NCBI RefSeq assembly: GCF_042648505.1
Contig: NZ_JBHRXK010000001.1
Coordinates: 124,001-188,000, forward strand
Source of the DNA: Lysobacter_L cavernae
GTDB lineage: Bacteria; Pseudomonadota; Gammaproteobacteria; Xanthomonadales; Xanthomonadaceae
DNA length: 64,000 nucleotides
Reading direction: 5' to 3'
Shown here: in pieces, positions 44,878 to 54,956 of the stretch
Position numbering within the stretch: the first letter of the stretch is position 1
Layout of the letters: every line of letters begins with the position of its first letter
Position numbers and translations under genes: made by a program
The notes under the pieces: generated by a model
Told to the model about the DNA's origin: nothing
Seen by the model: only the letters and a program-made list of their open reading frames with translations
Database searches by the model: none

Positions 44878-45633
44878 ATGCCCCCTACCGTTTCCTGCAC
44901 GTTGATCGGCGAGTCCTTCTCGCCCTGGACCCAGAAGGCACGTTGGGCGATCGAGTACTGCGGCATCGACTATCGCTACATCGAATACACGCCCACGCTC
45001 AGCGAACCGGCGTTGCGCTGGCGCATGCGGCAATGGTCGGGACGCGTCTCGGTCCCGGTGCTGCTGGACCGGCAGGTCGTGCGCGGCTCGTGGGAGATCG
45101 CGCGCTACGCGGCCGCACGGGCCAGCGACGACCGGCTCGGCGACTTCGCTGAAGCCGCAGCATGGAATGAGTTGAGCGAAGCCGCGCTGGCTCAGGCGCG
45201 AATCCGCGTCGTGCGCTGCGTCCACGACGACCCGCAAGCCCTTGACGAAGCCCTGGCTGGCATCGTGCCACGCGTGCTGCGCAAGCCACTGCGCTTCGTT
45301 GCCCGCGATGCCACCAGGTGCCTGGACCGCAAGTACGCCCATCTGGTGGTGCCCGGTGCCTTGCGCCGCGCGCTCGAAGCCACCCGCAATGGCCTGCAAG
45401 CGGCAGGCGGCGATTACCTGCTCGGACGCTTCAGCTACGCCGACATGGCGATGGCGGTGGTACTGGAAACGATTGCGCCGAATGCGCGCACCGAACCACC
45501 GCTCGGTCCGGCTACGCGGTGTTGCTGGAGCGATCCGGCGCTGGCTGCGGAATTCGCCGATCTGCTGTCCTGGCGTGCCCGCCTGGCGGCCTCGCACCCG
45601 TATTCGCAGTACGACAGCCGCACCGGCGCCTGA
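44878..45633 (+). CDS. Glutathione S-transferase family protein
   Basis: A 251-residue protein with a thioredoxin-fold N-terminus (CTLIGESFSPWTQKARWAIEYCGI; Ser/Cys region at the active site) and cis-Pro strand VSVPVLLDRQVVRGSWEIARYA. An all-helical C-terminal domain contains LLGRFSYADMAMAVVLE, a typical GST_C motif. Substrate is unknown. ATG 44878 was chosen. The frame extends far upstream only as a shadow of dapB. It is divergent from dapB and convergent with dnaJ. Confidence 0.78.
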   Translation: MPPTVSCTLIGESFSPWTQKARWAIEYCGIDYRYIEYTPTLSEPALRWRMRQWSGRVSVPVLLDRQVVRGSWEIARYAAARASDDRLGDFAEAAAWNELSEAALAQARIRVVRCVHDDPQALDEALAGIVPRVLRKPLRFVARDATRCLDRKYAHLVVPGALRRALEATRNGLQAAGGDYLLGRFSYADMAMAVVLETIAPNARTEPPLGPATRCCWSDPALAAEFADLLSWRARLAASHPYSQYDSRTGA

Positions 45634-45638
45634 GCGCG

Positions 45639-46763
45639 TCAGGACGTCATCCGGTCCCAGAACCCCTTCACGCCATCGAGGAACGTCGACGCGCGCGGCG
45701 AATGACGGCGCGCGCCGTCGCCGACGAAGGTGGCCTCGAACTTCTCCAGCAGCTCGCGCTGCTCGGTAGTGAGGTTGATCGGGGTCTCGACCACGGCGCG
45801 GCAGTACAGGTCGCCGGGCTTGCGACTGCGCACCGACTTGACGCCCTTGTCGCGCAGGCGGAACAGCTTGCCGGTCTGGGTCTCGGCCGGGATGCGCAGC
45901 TCGACCTCGCCGCCCAGCGTCGGCACGCGGATGGTGTCGCCGAGCGCGGCCTGGGAGATGCGGATCGGCACCTCGCAGTGCAGGTCGTCACCGTCGCGCT
46001 GGAAGATCTCGTGCTCGCGCACGCGCACTTCCACGTACAGGTCACCGGGCGGCGAACCGGCCGGGCCGGCCTCGCCTTCGCCGGCCAGGCGGATGCGGTC
46101 GCCGTTGTCGACGCCGGCCGGAATCTTGACCTGCAAGGTCTTGGTGCGCTCGATGCGGCCCTGGCCGTGGCAGTCGCCACAGGGGTTGGCGACGGTCTTG
46201 CCGCGTCCGCCGCAATGCGGGCAGGCCTGCTGCATCGAGAAGATGCCGCGCTGGAAGCGCACCTGGCCACGGCCCTGGCAGGTCTCGCAGGTGTCGAGCT
46301 TGCCGTCGGCCGAGCCGCTGCCGTGGCAGGTGTCGCACTCGTCGAGCGTGGGGATCTCGATCTGCCGCTCGACGCCGCCAACGGCTTCCTCCAGCGACAG
46401 CTCCATCACGTAGCCGACATCGGCGCCGCGGCGCGGGCCGCGCTGGGCGCCGCCACCGAAGATGTTGCCGAAGATGTCGCCGAAGATGTCGCCCATGTCG
46501 GCGTAGCCCGGGCCGGGACCAGCGCCGCCCATGCCGTGCTCGAACGCGGCATGGCCGTGCTGGTCGTAGGCGCGACGGCGGTTGCCGTCGGAGAGGACCT
46601 CGTAGGCCTCCTTGCACTCCTTGAACGCGGCTTCGGCAGCGTGGTCGCCGGGGTTGCGGTCCGGGTGGTGCTTCATCGCGCAGCGACGGTAGGCCTTCTT
46701 CAGGTCCTCGTCGGAGGCGTCACGGGCCACGCCCAGGACTTCGTAGTAATCGCGTTTGCTCAT
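45639..46763 (-). CDS. dnaJ: Chaperone DnaJ
   Basis: A 374-residue Hsp40. J domain starts KRDYYEVLGVARDASDEDLKKAYR and has HPD (MKHHPDRNPGD). A Gly/Phe-poor spacer is followed by four CxxCxGxG zinc motifs (CDTCHGSG, CETCQGRG, CPHCGGRG, CGDCHGQG). The start at MSKRDYY is fixed by homology. Upstream in-frame codons run through the repeat element and are not coding. It is last in the hrcA-grpE-dnaK-dnaJ operon. Confidence 0.97.
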   Translation of the reverse strand: MSKRDYYEVLGVARDASDEDLKKAYRRCAMKHHPDRNPGDHAAEAAFKECKEAYEVLSDGNRRRAYDQHGHAAFEHGMGGAGPGPGYADMGDIFGDIFGNIFGGGAQRGPRRGADVGYVMELSLEEAVGGVERQIEIPTLDECDTCHGSGSADGKLDTCETCQGRGQVRFQRGIFSMQQACPHCGGRGKTVANPCGDCHGQGRIERTKTLQVKIPAGVDNGDRIRLAGEGEAGPAGSPPGDLYVEVRVREHEIFQRDGDDLHCEVPIRISQAALGDTIRVPTLGGEVELRIPAETQTGKLFRLRDKGVKSVRSRKPGDLYCRAVVETPINLTTEQRELLEKFEATFVGDGARRHSPRASTFLDGVKGFWDRMTS

Positions 46764-46770
46764 GGGGCGG

Positions 46771-46889
46771 TGATTCGTGATTCGTGATTCGTTATTGGTG
46801 ATTCGATAGAGCAAAGGTCTGCCAGTGATCCAGAGGAAAAAGCGGGGCCGAAGCCCCGCCTCTTCCAATCACGAATCACCAACCGCCAA

Positions 46890-46892
<3 letters not shown>
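46771..46892. repeat. Heptamer-repeat-flanked terminator element, dnaK/dnaJ gap
   Basis: Left arm is five heptamers (TGATTCG x3, TTATTGG, TGATTCG; 46771-46805). Right arm is four inverted ones (CCAATCA, CGAATCA, CCAACCG, CCAATCA; 46865-46892). The last includes the dnaK stop codon, which is the TGA of TGATTGG on the minus strand. A terminator hairpin lies between the arms. The same design recurs at 52399. Confidence 0.8.
46837..46859 (-). terminator. Terminator between dnaK and dnaJ
   Basis: On the minus strand GCGGGGC, tetraloop TTCG and GCCCCGC are followed by five T. This is a near-ideal intrinsic terminator about 31 bp past the dnaK stop. It should lower, not abolish, dnaJ expression from the upstream operon promoter. 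Confidence 0.85.
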
Positions 46893-48806
<1,914 letters not shown>

Positions 48807-48897
48807 GGTTGTTGCTCCCTCTCGAATGCTTTGAATTTGGGGCGGCCGTGCCGCCGATGAGCGCTATTTGGGGGGCTCTGCGCCCCGGTTCAAGGCG

Positions 48898-49413
48898 TCA
48901 GTCGTGCTTGGCGACCACGACCAGCGCCGGGCGCAGCAGGCGTTCGTTCAGCAGCCAGCCCTTCTGGTAGACCTGCACGACCTGCCCCGGCGCGTGCTGT
49001 GCGCTGTCGACCATGCTCATGGCCTGGTGGTGCTCCGGGTTGAACGACTGGCCGGCCGGGTCGACCTCCACCAGGCCGTTGTCGTTGGCCACCTTGAGCA
49101 GCTGCTTCAGGGTCAGCTCCATGCCTTCGCGCAGGTGCTGGGCGGTGTCGCTGGGCACGGCCAGGCCGGCCTCGAGGCTGTCGATCACCGGCAGCAGGTC
49201 GCCGAGCAGGCGCTCGTTGGCGAACTTGCGCGCCATCTCGATATCGCGGGCCATGCGCTTTCGCTGGTTCTCAAGGTCGGCACGCTCGCGCAATGCGTCC
49301 TCGCGCAACTGGGCCAGTTCGGCCTGGGCCGTGGCGAGCTGGGCGGCCAGGGCGCCGTTGGCATCGTTTTCGGTGGCCACGTCGGGCGTGCCGTTAGGAT
49401 CGTTCTGGGTCAT
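48898..49413 (-). CDS. grpE: Nucleotide exchange factor GrpE
   Basis: A 171-residue co-chaperone. An N-terminal helix-rich dimer part (QAELAQLREDALRERADLENQRKRMARDIEMAR) precedes a C-terminal beta domain with FNPEHHQAMSM and VVQVYQKGWLLNERLLRPALVVVAK. The start at MTQNDPNG has GGAG upstream. It is between hrcA and dnaK, in the usual heat-shock operon. Confidence 0.96.
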   Translation of the reverse strand: MTQNDPNGTPDVATENDANGALAAQLATAQAELAQLREDALRERADLENQRKRMARDIEMARKFANERLLGDLLPVIDSLEAGLAVPSDTAQHLREGMELTLKQLLKVANDNGLVEVDPAGQSFNPEHHQAMSMVDSAQHAPGQVVQVYQKGWLLNERLLRPALVVVAKHD

Positions 49414-49535
49414 GCGTGCTCCATCCCTGCGCCAGCGGCGCCAAGCCTGTGGAAATCTGCGCAACCAATGCGCAACAGGGCAGCAATGGGGCCGCCCCGC
49501 GGGGTTTCAAGACAAAGGGCTGACGGCGCGACGGC

Positions 49536-50594
49536 TCAGCTCTCGGGGTGGATCGCCGCGCCGAGCGCGTCGGCCGCGGCCTGGACCACCGGGATCACCC
49601 GCTCGTAGGCCATCCGGGTCGGCCCGATCACGCCGAGCACGCCCAGCACCTGGCTGCCGGCCGCGCCGCCGGCCACGTAGGGCGCCGTCACCAGCGACAG
49701 GCCCTCCAGCGGCGCCAGCCCGGTTTCCTCGCCGATGAAGATGCGCACCCCGGGCGCCCGCACGGTGCGTTCGAGCAGCTGCAGGATCTCGCGCTTGCGG
49801 GCGAAGGCGTCGAACAGCTCGCGCAGGCGGTCGAGGTCGGCCAGCTCCTGCACGCCCATCAGCCGGGTTTGCCCGGCCAGCACCATGTCGTCGTGCTCGG
49901 GCACCAGCACCTGCTCGGCCAGCTCGACCGACTGCGACAGCAGCAGTTGCATCTCGGCTTGCGCCGAGCGCAGTTCACGCAACAGGGTCGCGCGGATGTC
50001 GGCGACCGTGCGGCCGGCAAAGTGGGCGTTGAGGTAATTGGCCACCCGCTCCAGTTCACCGCCATCGAACGGGCGACGGGTCTGGATGATCCGGTTCTGC
50101 ACCTCGTTATCGGCGAACACCACGATCGCCAGCACGCGCGCGCCGTCCAGCGGGACGAAGTCGATGCGGCGGAACGCGAACTGCTCGCGCCGCGGCACGC
50201 TGACCACGCCGACGAAGTGGGTCATCGCCGACAGCAGCTCCGAAGCACTGCCGAGCAGCGCCTGGGTGCCCGACCCGGCCGGCAGCTCGCTGCGCAGCCG
50301 GACCACGTCGCTGTCCGGCAACGGCCGCACCTGCAGCAACGAGTCGACGAACAGGCGGTAGCCCTGCGCCGTGGGGACCCGCCCAGCCGAACTGTGTGGC
50401 GCACTGAGCAGGCCGGCGTCCTCCAGGTCGGCGAGGATGTTGCGGATCGTCGCCGCACTCACGTCCAGACCGGCGTGCCGCGCCAGCGTCTGCGAGCCGA
50501 CCGGCTCGCCGCTGTGGATGTAGCGGCCGATCAGCGTGCGCAGCAACTGGCGCGCGCGCGGGTCAAGGCTGGGGTCGGCGGGTTTGCGGCTCAT
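49536..50594 (-). CDS. hrcA: Heat-inducible transcription repressor HrcA
   Basis: A 352-residue winged-helix repressor of CIRCE elements. N-terminal DNA-binding part ARQLLRTLIGRYIHSGEPVGSQTLARH and SAATIRNILADLEDAGLLS. The C-terminal GAF-like part holds VLGVIGPTRMAYERVIPVV. The start at MSRKPADPS is chosen; the upstream 12 codons have no homology. I found no CIRCE motif in this window, so its target is probably groESL elsewhere. Confidence 0.95.
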   Translation of the reverse strand: MSRKPADPSLDPRARQLLRTLIGRYIHSGEPVGSQTLARHAGLDVSAATIRNILADLEDAGLLSAPHSSAGRVPTAQGYRLFVDSLLQVRPLPDSDVVRLRSELPAGSGTQALLGSASELLSAMTHFVGVVSVPRREQFAFRRIDFVPLDGARVLAIVVFADNEVQNRIIQTRRPFDGGELERVANYLNAHFAGRTVADIRATLLRELRSAQAEMQLLLSQSVELAEQVLVPEHDDMVLAGQTRLMGVQELADLDRLRELFDAFARKREILQLLERTVRAPGVRIFIGEETGLAPLEGLSLVTAPYVAGGAAGSQVLGVLGVIGPTRMAYERVIPVVQAAADALGAAIHPES

Positions 50595-50725
50595 CGGCCC
50601 GGTATAAGCCCCTGCCCCCGGCGCACGCAAGCGGCACCCGGCGACCGTCGTACCCGAGCGTCCCAGCCGGTGAGACGGTGGACGACTATCAAGCGGCCTC
50701 CTTCACAAGGCACAATCGCGCCCCG

Positions 50726-52393
50726 ATGCTCGCGCACCTTTCCCTCAAGCACTTTGCCGTGGTCAGCGCGGCCGAACTCAGCTTCGGCCCAGGCCTGACC
50801 GTGATCTCGGGCGAAACCGGCGCCGGCAAGTCGCTGCTGGTCGACGCGCTCGGCCTGATCTGCGGCCTGCGCGCCGACAGCGGCGTGGTCCGCCACGGCG
50901 CCGACCGCGCCGAACTGGTCGCCGACTTCGTTCTCGACGATGTGCCGTCCGCACGCGACTGGCTGCGCGAGAACGAGCTGGACGAGGACGAGTCCTGCCA
51001 GGTGCGACGGGTGATCCGCGCCGACGGCGGCTCCAAGGCCTGGGTCAACGGCCGCCCGGTGACCCTGAGCCAGCTGGGCGAACTGACCGCACAACTGGTC
51101 GAAATCCACGGCCAGCACGAGCACCAGGCCCTGCTGTCCAGGCCGAGCCAGCTCGCCCTGCTCGACGCCTTCGGCCGCACCGAGACCGAGCGCGGCGCAG
51201 TCGGAACGGCTACGGCGCACTGGAGCGCGCTGCTGCGCGAACGCGACGAGCTGTCGGCGCAGGGAGACGTCTCCGACCGGATCGCCTGGCTGGAGCACCA
51301 GCACGCCGAACTCGACCGCGAAACCCTGGAGCCCGAGGCGATCGCCAAGCTGCAGGGCGACCACCGCCGCCAGGCCCATGCCGCCGGCCTGATCGCCGCC
51401 TGCGAGAGCGCTTTCGCCCGCCTCGGCGGTGACGAAGGCCCATCGCTGTCGCGCAGCCTGCAACAGGTGCGCGGCGAGCTGCAGCGCGTCGCCGAGCACG
51501 AATCGCGCCTCGATGAGGTCGATGCCATGCTCGACAACGCCGCCATCCAGGTCGACGAGGCCCTGGCCCTGCTCGACCGCGTGCGCAGCGATCTCGACCT
51601 CGACCCGGCCGCCTTCGAGACCATCGAACGCCAGCTGGGCCGCCTGCACGAGCTCGCGCGCAAGCACCGCGTGCCGCCCGAGCAGCTCGCCGCGCAGCGC
51701 GATGCGATTGCCGAGGAACTCGACACCCTGCGCGGTGCCGGCGAGCGCCTGTCTGGGCTCGATGCCGAGATCGCCGTCGCCCACGCGGCCTGGCGCCAGG
51801 CCGCCGATGCGCTGGGACTGGCCCGCCGTGAAGCCGGCGTACGCCTGGCCGCGAGCACGACGGCGCTGATCGCCGAACTGGGCATGGGCGGCGGCCGCTT
51901 CGACATCGCGTTCGAGCCGATCGAAGCCGATCGCCCCGACCCACAGGGCGGTGAGCGCGTCGAGTTCCTGGTCGCCGCCAACCCCGGTCAACCGGCGCGG
52001 GCGCTGCGCAAGGTCGCCTCAGGCGGTGAGCTGTCGCGCATCTCGCTGGCGATCGAAGTCGCTGCGCTCGGCCTGGACGCGGTGCCGACGATGGTGTTCG
52101 ACGAGGTCGACTCCGGCATCGGCGGCGCCGTCGCCGAGATCGTCGGACAGAAGTTGCGCGCCCTCGGCGCCAGCCGCCAGGTGCTGTGCGTGACCCATCT
52201 GCCACAGGTCGCCGCACAGGGCCATGCCCACTACCGCGTCAGCAAGGCCGCCAGCGAGGGCGTCACCCAGAGCGCCGTGCAGTCACTGAATGCCAAGCAG
52301 CGCGAGGAGGAACTGGCGCGGATGCTGGGTGGCGTCGAACTGACCCGCGAGGCGCGCGCGGCCGCGAAACGGTTGCTGGCCGACGTGGGGTGA
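50726..52393 (+). CDS. recN: DNA repair protein RecN
   Basis: A 555-residue SMC-like ATPase for double-strand break repair. Walker A GETGAGKS is at 29-36 and the Q-loop has EIHGQHEHQALL. Long coiled-coil arms follow, then the C-terminal signature SGGELSRISLAIE and Walker B TMVFDEVDSGIGG. It starts at MLAHLSLKHF. It is divergent from hrcA. I see no clear LexA box in the short upstream gap. Confidence 0.96.
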   Translation: MLAHLSLKHFAVVSAAELSFGPGLTVISGETGAGKSLLVDALGLICGLRADSGVVRHGADRAELVADFVLDDVPSARDWLRENELDEDESCQVRRVIRADGGSKAWVNGRPVTLSQLGELTAQLVEIHGQHEHQALLSRPSQLALLDAFGRTETERGAVGTATAHWSALLRERDELSAQGDVSDRIAWLEHQHAELDRETLEPEAIAKLQGDHRRQAHAAGLIAACESAFARLGGDEGPSLSRSLQQVRGELQRVAEHESRLDEVDAMLDNAAIQVDEALALLDRVRSDLDLDPAAFETIERQLGRLHELARKHRVPPEQLAAQRDAIAEELDTLRGAGERLSGLDAEIAVAHAAWRQAADALGLARREAGVRLAASTTALIAELGMGGGRFDIAFEPIEADRPDPQGGERVEFLVAANPGQPARALRKVASGGELSRISLAIEVAALGLDAVPTMVFDEVDSGIGGAVAEIVGQKLRALGASRQVLCVTHLPQVAAQGHAHYRVSKAASEGVTQSAVQSLNAKQREEELARMLGGVELTREARAAAKRLLADVG

Positions 52394-52398
52394 GGTCG

Positions 52399-52537
52399 TG
52401 ATTGGTGATTGGTGATTGGTGATTGGTGATTGGTGATTGGTGATTGGTGATTGGTGATTGGTGAAAAGCATAAAGCCGCTACTTGCGGGCTTTTGCGTGA
52501 GGGGGCCCAGCTTTTTCGAATCACCAATCACCAATCA
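52399..52537. repeat. Heptamer-repeat-flanked terminator element between recN and fur
   Basis: Left arm is exactly nine tandem TGATTGG copies (52399-52461) beginning six bases after the recN stop. Right arm is CGAATCA, CCAATCA, CCAATCA (52517-52537), ending five bases before the fur stop. A hairpin sits between. The arms are inverted, so recN and fur both read into TGATTGG repeats after their stops. Confidence 0.85.
52472..52494. terminator. Convergent terminator of recN/fur
   Basis: AAAGCCGC and GCGGGCTTT pair with one bulged G around a TACTT loop, followed by TTTT on the plus strand and A-rich sequence on the other side. It can act on both strands. Confidence 0.7.
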
Positions 52538-52542
52538 CGGCC

Positions 52543-52944
52543 TCACCGCTTCTTGCGCACGTACAGCACCAGCGCGTGTTCGTCGATCTCGTAGCCGTGC
52601 TTGGCCGCGATCTTGCGCTGCAGCTCCTCGATTTCCGGGCTCTCGAACTCGATGATCTTGCCGGTCTCGATGTCGACCATGTGGTCGTGGTGGTGGCCGC
52701 GGTCGAGCTCGTACACCGATTGGCCGGCCTCGAAGTTGTGCTTGAGCACCAGGCCGGCGGACTCGAACTGGGTCAGCACCCGGTACACCGTGGCCAGGCC
52801 GATGTCCTCGCCATGCTCGAGCAACTTGCGATAGATGTCCTCGGCGGTCATGTGCCGCGGCTTGGCCTGCTCGAGCAGTTCCAGGATCCGCAGGCGCGGG
52901 TGGGTGACCTTGAGTCCGGCGTTGCGCAAGTCTTGCGATTCCAT
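52543..52944 (-). CDS. fur: Ferric uptake regulator Fur
   Basis: A 133-residue iron-dependent repressor. Winged helix HPRLRILELLEQAKPRHMTAEDIYRKLLE ... GLATVYRVLTQFE. Metal motif RGHHHDHM. The protein has no cysteine at all: the CxxC of E. coli Fur is replaced by VDIETG, as in Pseudomonas-type Fur, so the structural zinc site is absent. The start at MESQDLRNAG is fixed by homology. It is divergent from bamE (omlA), the order known in Xanthomonas. Confidence 0.96.
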   Translation of the reverse strand: MESQDLRNAGLKVTHPRLRILELLEQAKPRHMTAEDIYRKLLEHGEDIGLATVYRVLTQFESAGLVLKHNFEAGQSVYELDRGHHHDHMVDIETGKIIEFESPEIEELQRKIAAKHGYEIDEHALVLYVRKKR

Positions 52945-53094
52945 ACGGGTTCCCTCAAGCAGGCGCGGTCTCGCGGCGTCCCTCGCTGCCGAACGGCGGA
53001 TGAACATGGCGTCGGTGTCGCCGTCCGCGTCCGCGCTTCGTGGATGCGGGCTTCAGTGTATCATCGGTGCGTTATCCGCCTGTCGCAGACACCG

Positions 53095-53505
53095 ATGCCC
53101 AAGCACACGATGCACAAGCTCCTGCTGGTCCTTTCGATCGCCCTGGTCACCAGCGGCTGCGGCATCCTGTACAAGCAACCGATCTACCAGGGCAACCTGC
53201 TCGAGAAGGCCAACGTCGATCAGCTGCAGACCGGCATGAGCAAGCAGCAGGTGAACTTGTTGCTGGGTTCGCCGTCGGTCGAGGACCCGTTCCACCACAA
53301 CCGTTGGGACTACACCTCGACCCAGCGCACCAACCGCCGCGGCAACACCGAAATCAAGAACCTGACGCTGTGGTTCGAGAACGACAGCCTCGCCAAGTGG
53401 GAAGGCGATTACTTCCCCGAGCAGGACGAGGCCATCGCCAAGTCCGCGCCGAAGCAGTTCGGTCGCAACCTGGCCAAGGACAAGAGCAAGCGCCGCGGGC
53501 GGTAA
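53095..53505 (+). CDS. bamE: Outer-membrane assembly factor BamE (OmlA/SmpA)
   Basis: A 136-residue lipoprotein of the BAM complex. A type II signal ends LVTSGC (Cys about residue 21), then KQPIYQGNLLEKANVDQLQTGMSKQQVNLLLGSP, the conserved SmpA/OmlA domain. Start 53095 or the ATG five codons later (MHKLLLV); neither has a strong ribosome site. The upstream part of the reading frame is a shadow of fur. It is divergent from fur. Confidence 0.94.
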   Translation: MPKHTMHKLLLVLSIALVTSGCGILYKQPIYQGNLLEKANVDQLQTGMSKQQVNLLLGSPSVEDPFHHNRWDYTSTQRTNRRGNTEIKNLTLWFENDSLAKWEGDYFPEQDEAIAKSAPKQFGRNLAKDKSKRRGR

Positions 53506-53528
53506 ACCCGGGCATCGCTTCGTCCAGA

Positions 53529-53798
53529 CTACAGTCGGGGTTTCGTCTTCAGATCCGCGCGACGCCGCCGCGCCTCTTTCGGATCGGCCTGTAACGGCCG
53601 CAGCAGCTCGACCCGGTCGCCGTCGTGCAACGGCGCCTGCAGCGTCGCGCGCACGCCGAACACCGCGTAGGCCACTGCCTCGGCATCGTGCTCGAAACCG
53701 GCCGCGTTGAGCGCATCGGCCACGCAGGTGCCCTCCGCCAGCTCCAGTTCCACGGCCTCGAAACGCCGCGGCCAGGCGCGGACGACCTCGATCTTCAC
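53529..53798 (-). CDS. rnfH: RnfH-family ubiquitin-like protein
   Basis: An 89-residue beta-grasp protein, MKIEVVRAWPRRFEAVELELAEGTCVADAL, with VFGVRATLQAPLHDGDRVELLRPL, matching RnfH/UPF0125. The role is unknown. Its gene is usually paired with ratA, as here, with a 4-bp overlap (ATGA). Confidence 0.88.
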   Translation of the reverse strand: MKIEVVRAWPRRFEAVELELAEGTCVADALNAAGFEHDAEAVAYAVFGVRATLQAPLHDGDRVELLRPLQADPKEARRRRADLKTKPRL

Positions 53799-54229
53799 GC
53801 CTCTTCCCCGCTGTCGGCGACGCGGACGAAGTCGTCAACCATGCGGTCGGCCAGGCTCTGGAAGCCGATCGCCAGTGCCGGCCCGAGCAGCTTCACCGCC
53901 GGCTCGAAGCTGAGCGTCAGCGTGACCTTGCAGGCGGACTCGTCGAGGGCGTGGAACTCCCAGCGCCCACTGAGGCTGCGGAACGGACCATCGATCAGCT
54001 TGAGTTCGATGTGGTGCGGCGGCGACAGAGTGTTCTCGGTGGTGAACCAGGTGCGCAGGGCGCCCAGGCCAAGATCGAGCCGCGCCACCATGCGACCGGG
54101 GTCGGATTCAAGCACCTGCACGCCATCGCACCAGTCAAATCGGCGCGGATAGGCGGCCACATCATTGACCAGCGCGAACATGCGCGCGGTGGAATGCTCG
54201 ACGAGGGCGGAACGGCGGATGGTCTGCAT
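53795..54229 (-). CDS. ratA: RatA/Coq10-type START-domain protein
   Basis: A 144-residue START-domain protein of the RatA/PasT family. It begins MQTIRRSALVEHSTARMFALVNDVAAYPRRFDWCDG. In E. coli RatA has been described both as a ribosome-association toxin and as a ubiquinone-binding Coq10 homolog. The pair with rnfH and the smpB neighbour match the usual locus. It is divergent from smpB. Confidence 0.9.
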   Translation of the reverse strand: MQTIRRSALVEHSTARMFALVNDVAAYPRRFDWCDGVQVLESDPGRMVARLDLGLGALRTWFTTENTLSPPHHIELKLIDGPFRSLSGRWEFHALDESACKVTLTLSFEPAVKLLGPALAIGFQSLADRMVDDFVRVADSGEEA

Positions 54230-54273
54230 GTCGGTATCACCTGTCGGCCCCGCTTTCGAGGACAATAGGCCAG

Positions 54274-54798
54274 ATGGCTAAGAATTCTGTGATCAGAGCG
54301 GCAAGCAAGGCCGGCAAGGATAAAGGAAAGGGCGGCGGTGGCGGCACCATCGCGCTGAACAAGCGCGCGCGCCACGACTACCACCTGGAGGAGCGCTTCG
54401 AAGCCGGCCTGGAGCTGCAGGGCTGGGAGCTGAAGTCGATCCGCGCCGGCCGCGCCAACATCGCCGACGCCTACGCGGTGGTGCTGCACAGCGAGCTGTT
54501 CCTGATCGGCTCGCAGTTCACCCCACTGATTTCGGCCTCGACCCACGTCGTCGCCAACGACCGTCGCACGCGCAAGCTGCTGCTGCACCGCCGCGAGATC
54601 GACAACCTGATCGGCCTCATCCAACGTGATGGCTACACCGTGGTGCCCACCGCGCTGTACTGGAAGGGCAACAAGGTCAAGGCCGAGCTGGCGCTGGCCA
54701 AGGGCAAGCAGAACCACGACAAGCGCCAGTCCGACAAGGACCGCGACTGGGCGCGCGAGAAGCAGCGCGTGATGCGCCATCGCAACAAGGATGCGTAG
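54274..54798 (+). CDS. smpB: SsrA-binding protein SmpB
   Basis: A 174-residue tmRNA partner. After a Lys/Gly-rich N-terminal extension (residues 1-24), the OB-like core reads ALNKRARHDYHLEERFEAGLELQGWE and LKSIRAGRANIADAY. The C-terminal basic tail ends KRQSDKDRDWAREKQRVMRHRNK and enters the decoding centre. tmRNA itself lies 2.5 kb away. Confidence 0.97.
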   Translation: MAKNSVIRAASKAGKDKGKGGGGGTIALNKRARHDYHLEERFEAGLELQGWELKSIRAGRANIADAYAVVLHSELFLIGSQFTPLISASTHVVANDRRTRKLLLHRREIDNLIGLIQRDGYTVVPTALYWKGNKVKAELALAKGKQNHDKRQSDKDRDWAREKQRVMRHRNKDA

Positions 54799-54956
54799 TT
54801 TCCAGGCTGCGCCCGGAAACCCCAGGATTTGCTGCGCAAACCCCGGGCCCCACGCTGCGCTTCCATCCCCCATTCGCGCCTAAAGCGCGAATCGCCCTCA
54901 ACCTGGGGGCTGGATAAACCGGGACCGAAATATGCAGGTGCACTGCAGGATGGCCC

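Noticed and set aside
49414..50725. CIRCE operator for HrcA near hrcA, grpE or dnaK
   Set aside because: I looked for TTAGCACTC-N9-GAGTGCTAA around each start and found no convincing copy.
50595..50725. LexA box in front of recN
   Set aside because: No CTG-N10-CAG or TTAG-N6-TACTA pattern with correct spacing seen.
52399..52537. Tandem repeats as a CRISPR array
   Set aside because: The unit is 7 bp with no spacers and inverted arms; no cas genes nearby.
53795..54229. RatA with RnfH as a toxin-antitoxin pair
   Set aside because: The pair is a widespread core arrangement. The Coq10-like role is at least as well supported, so I do not report a toxin system.
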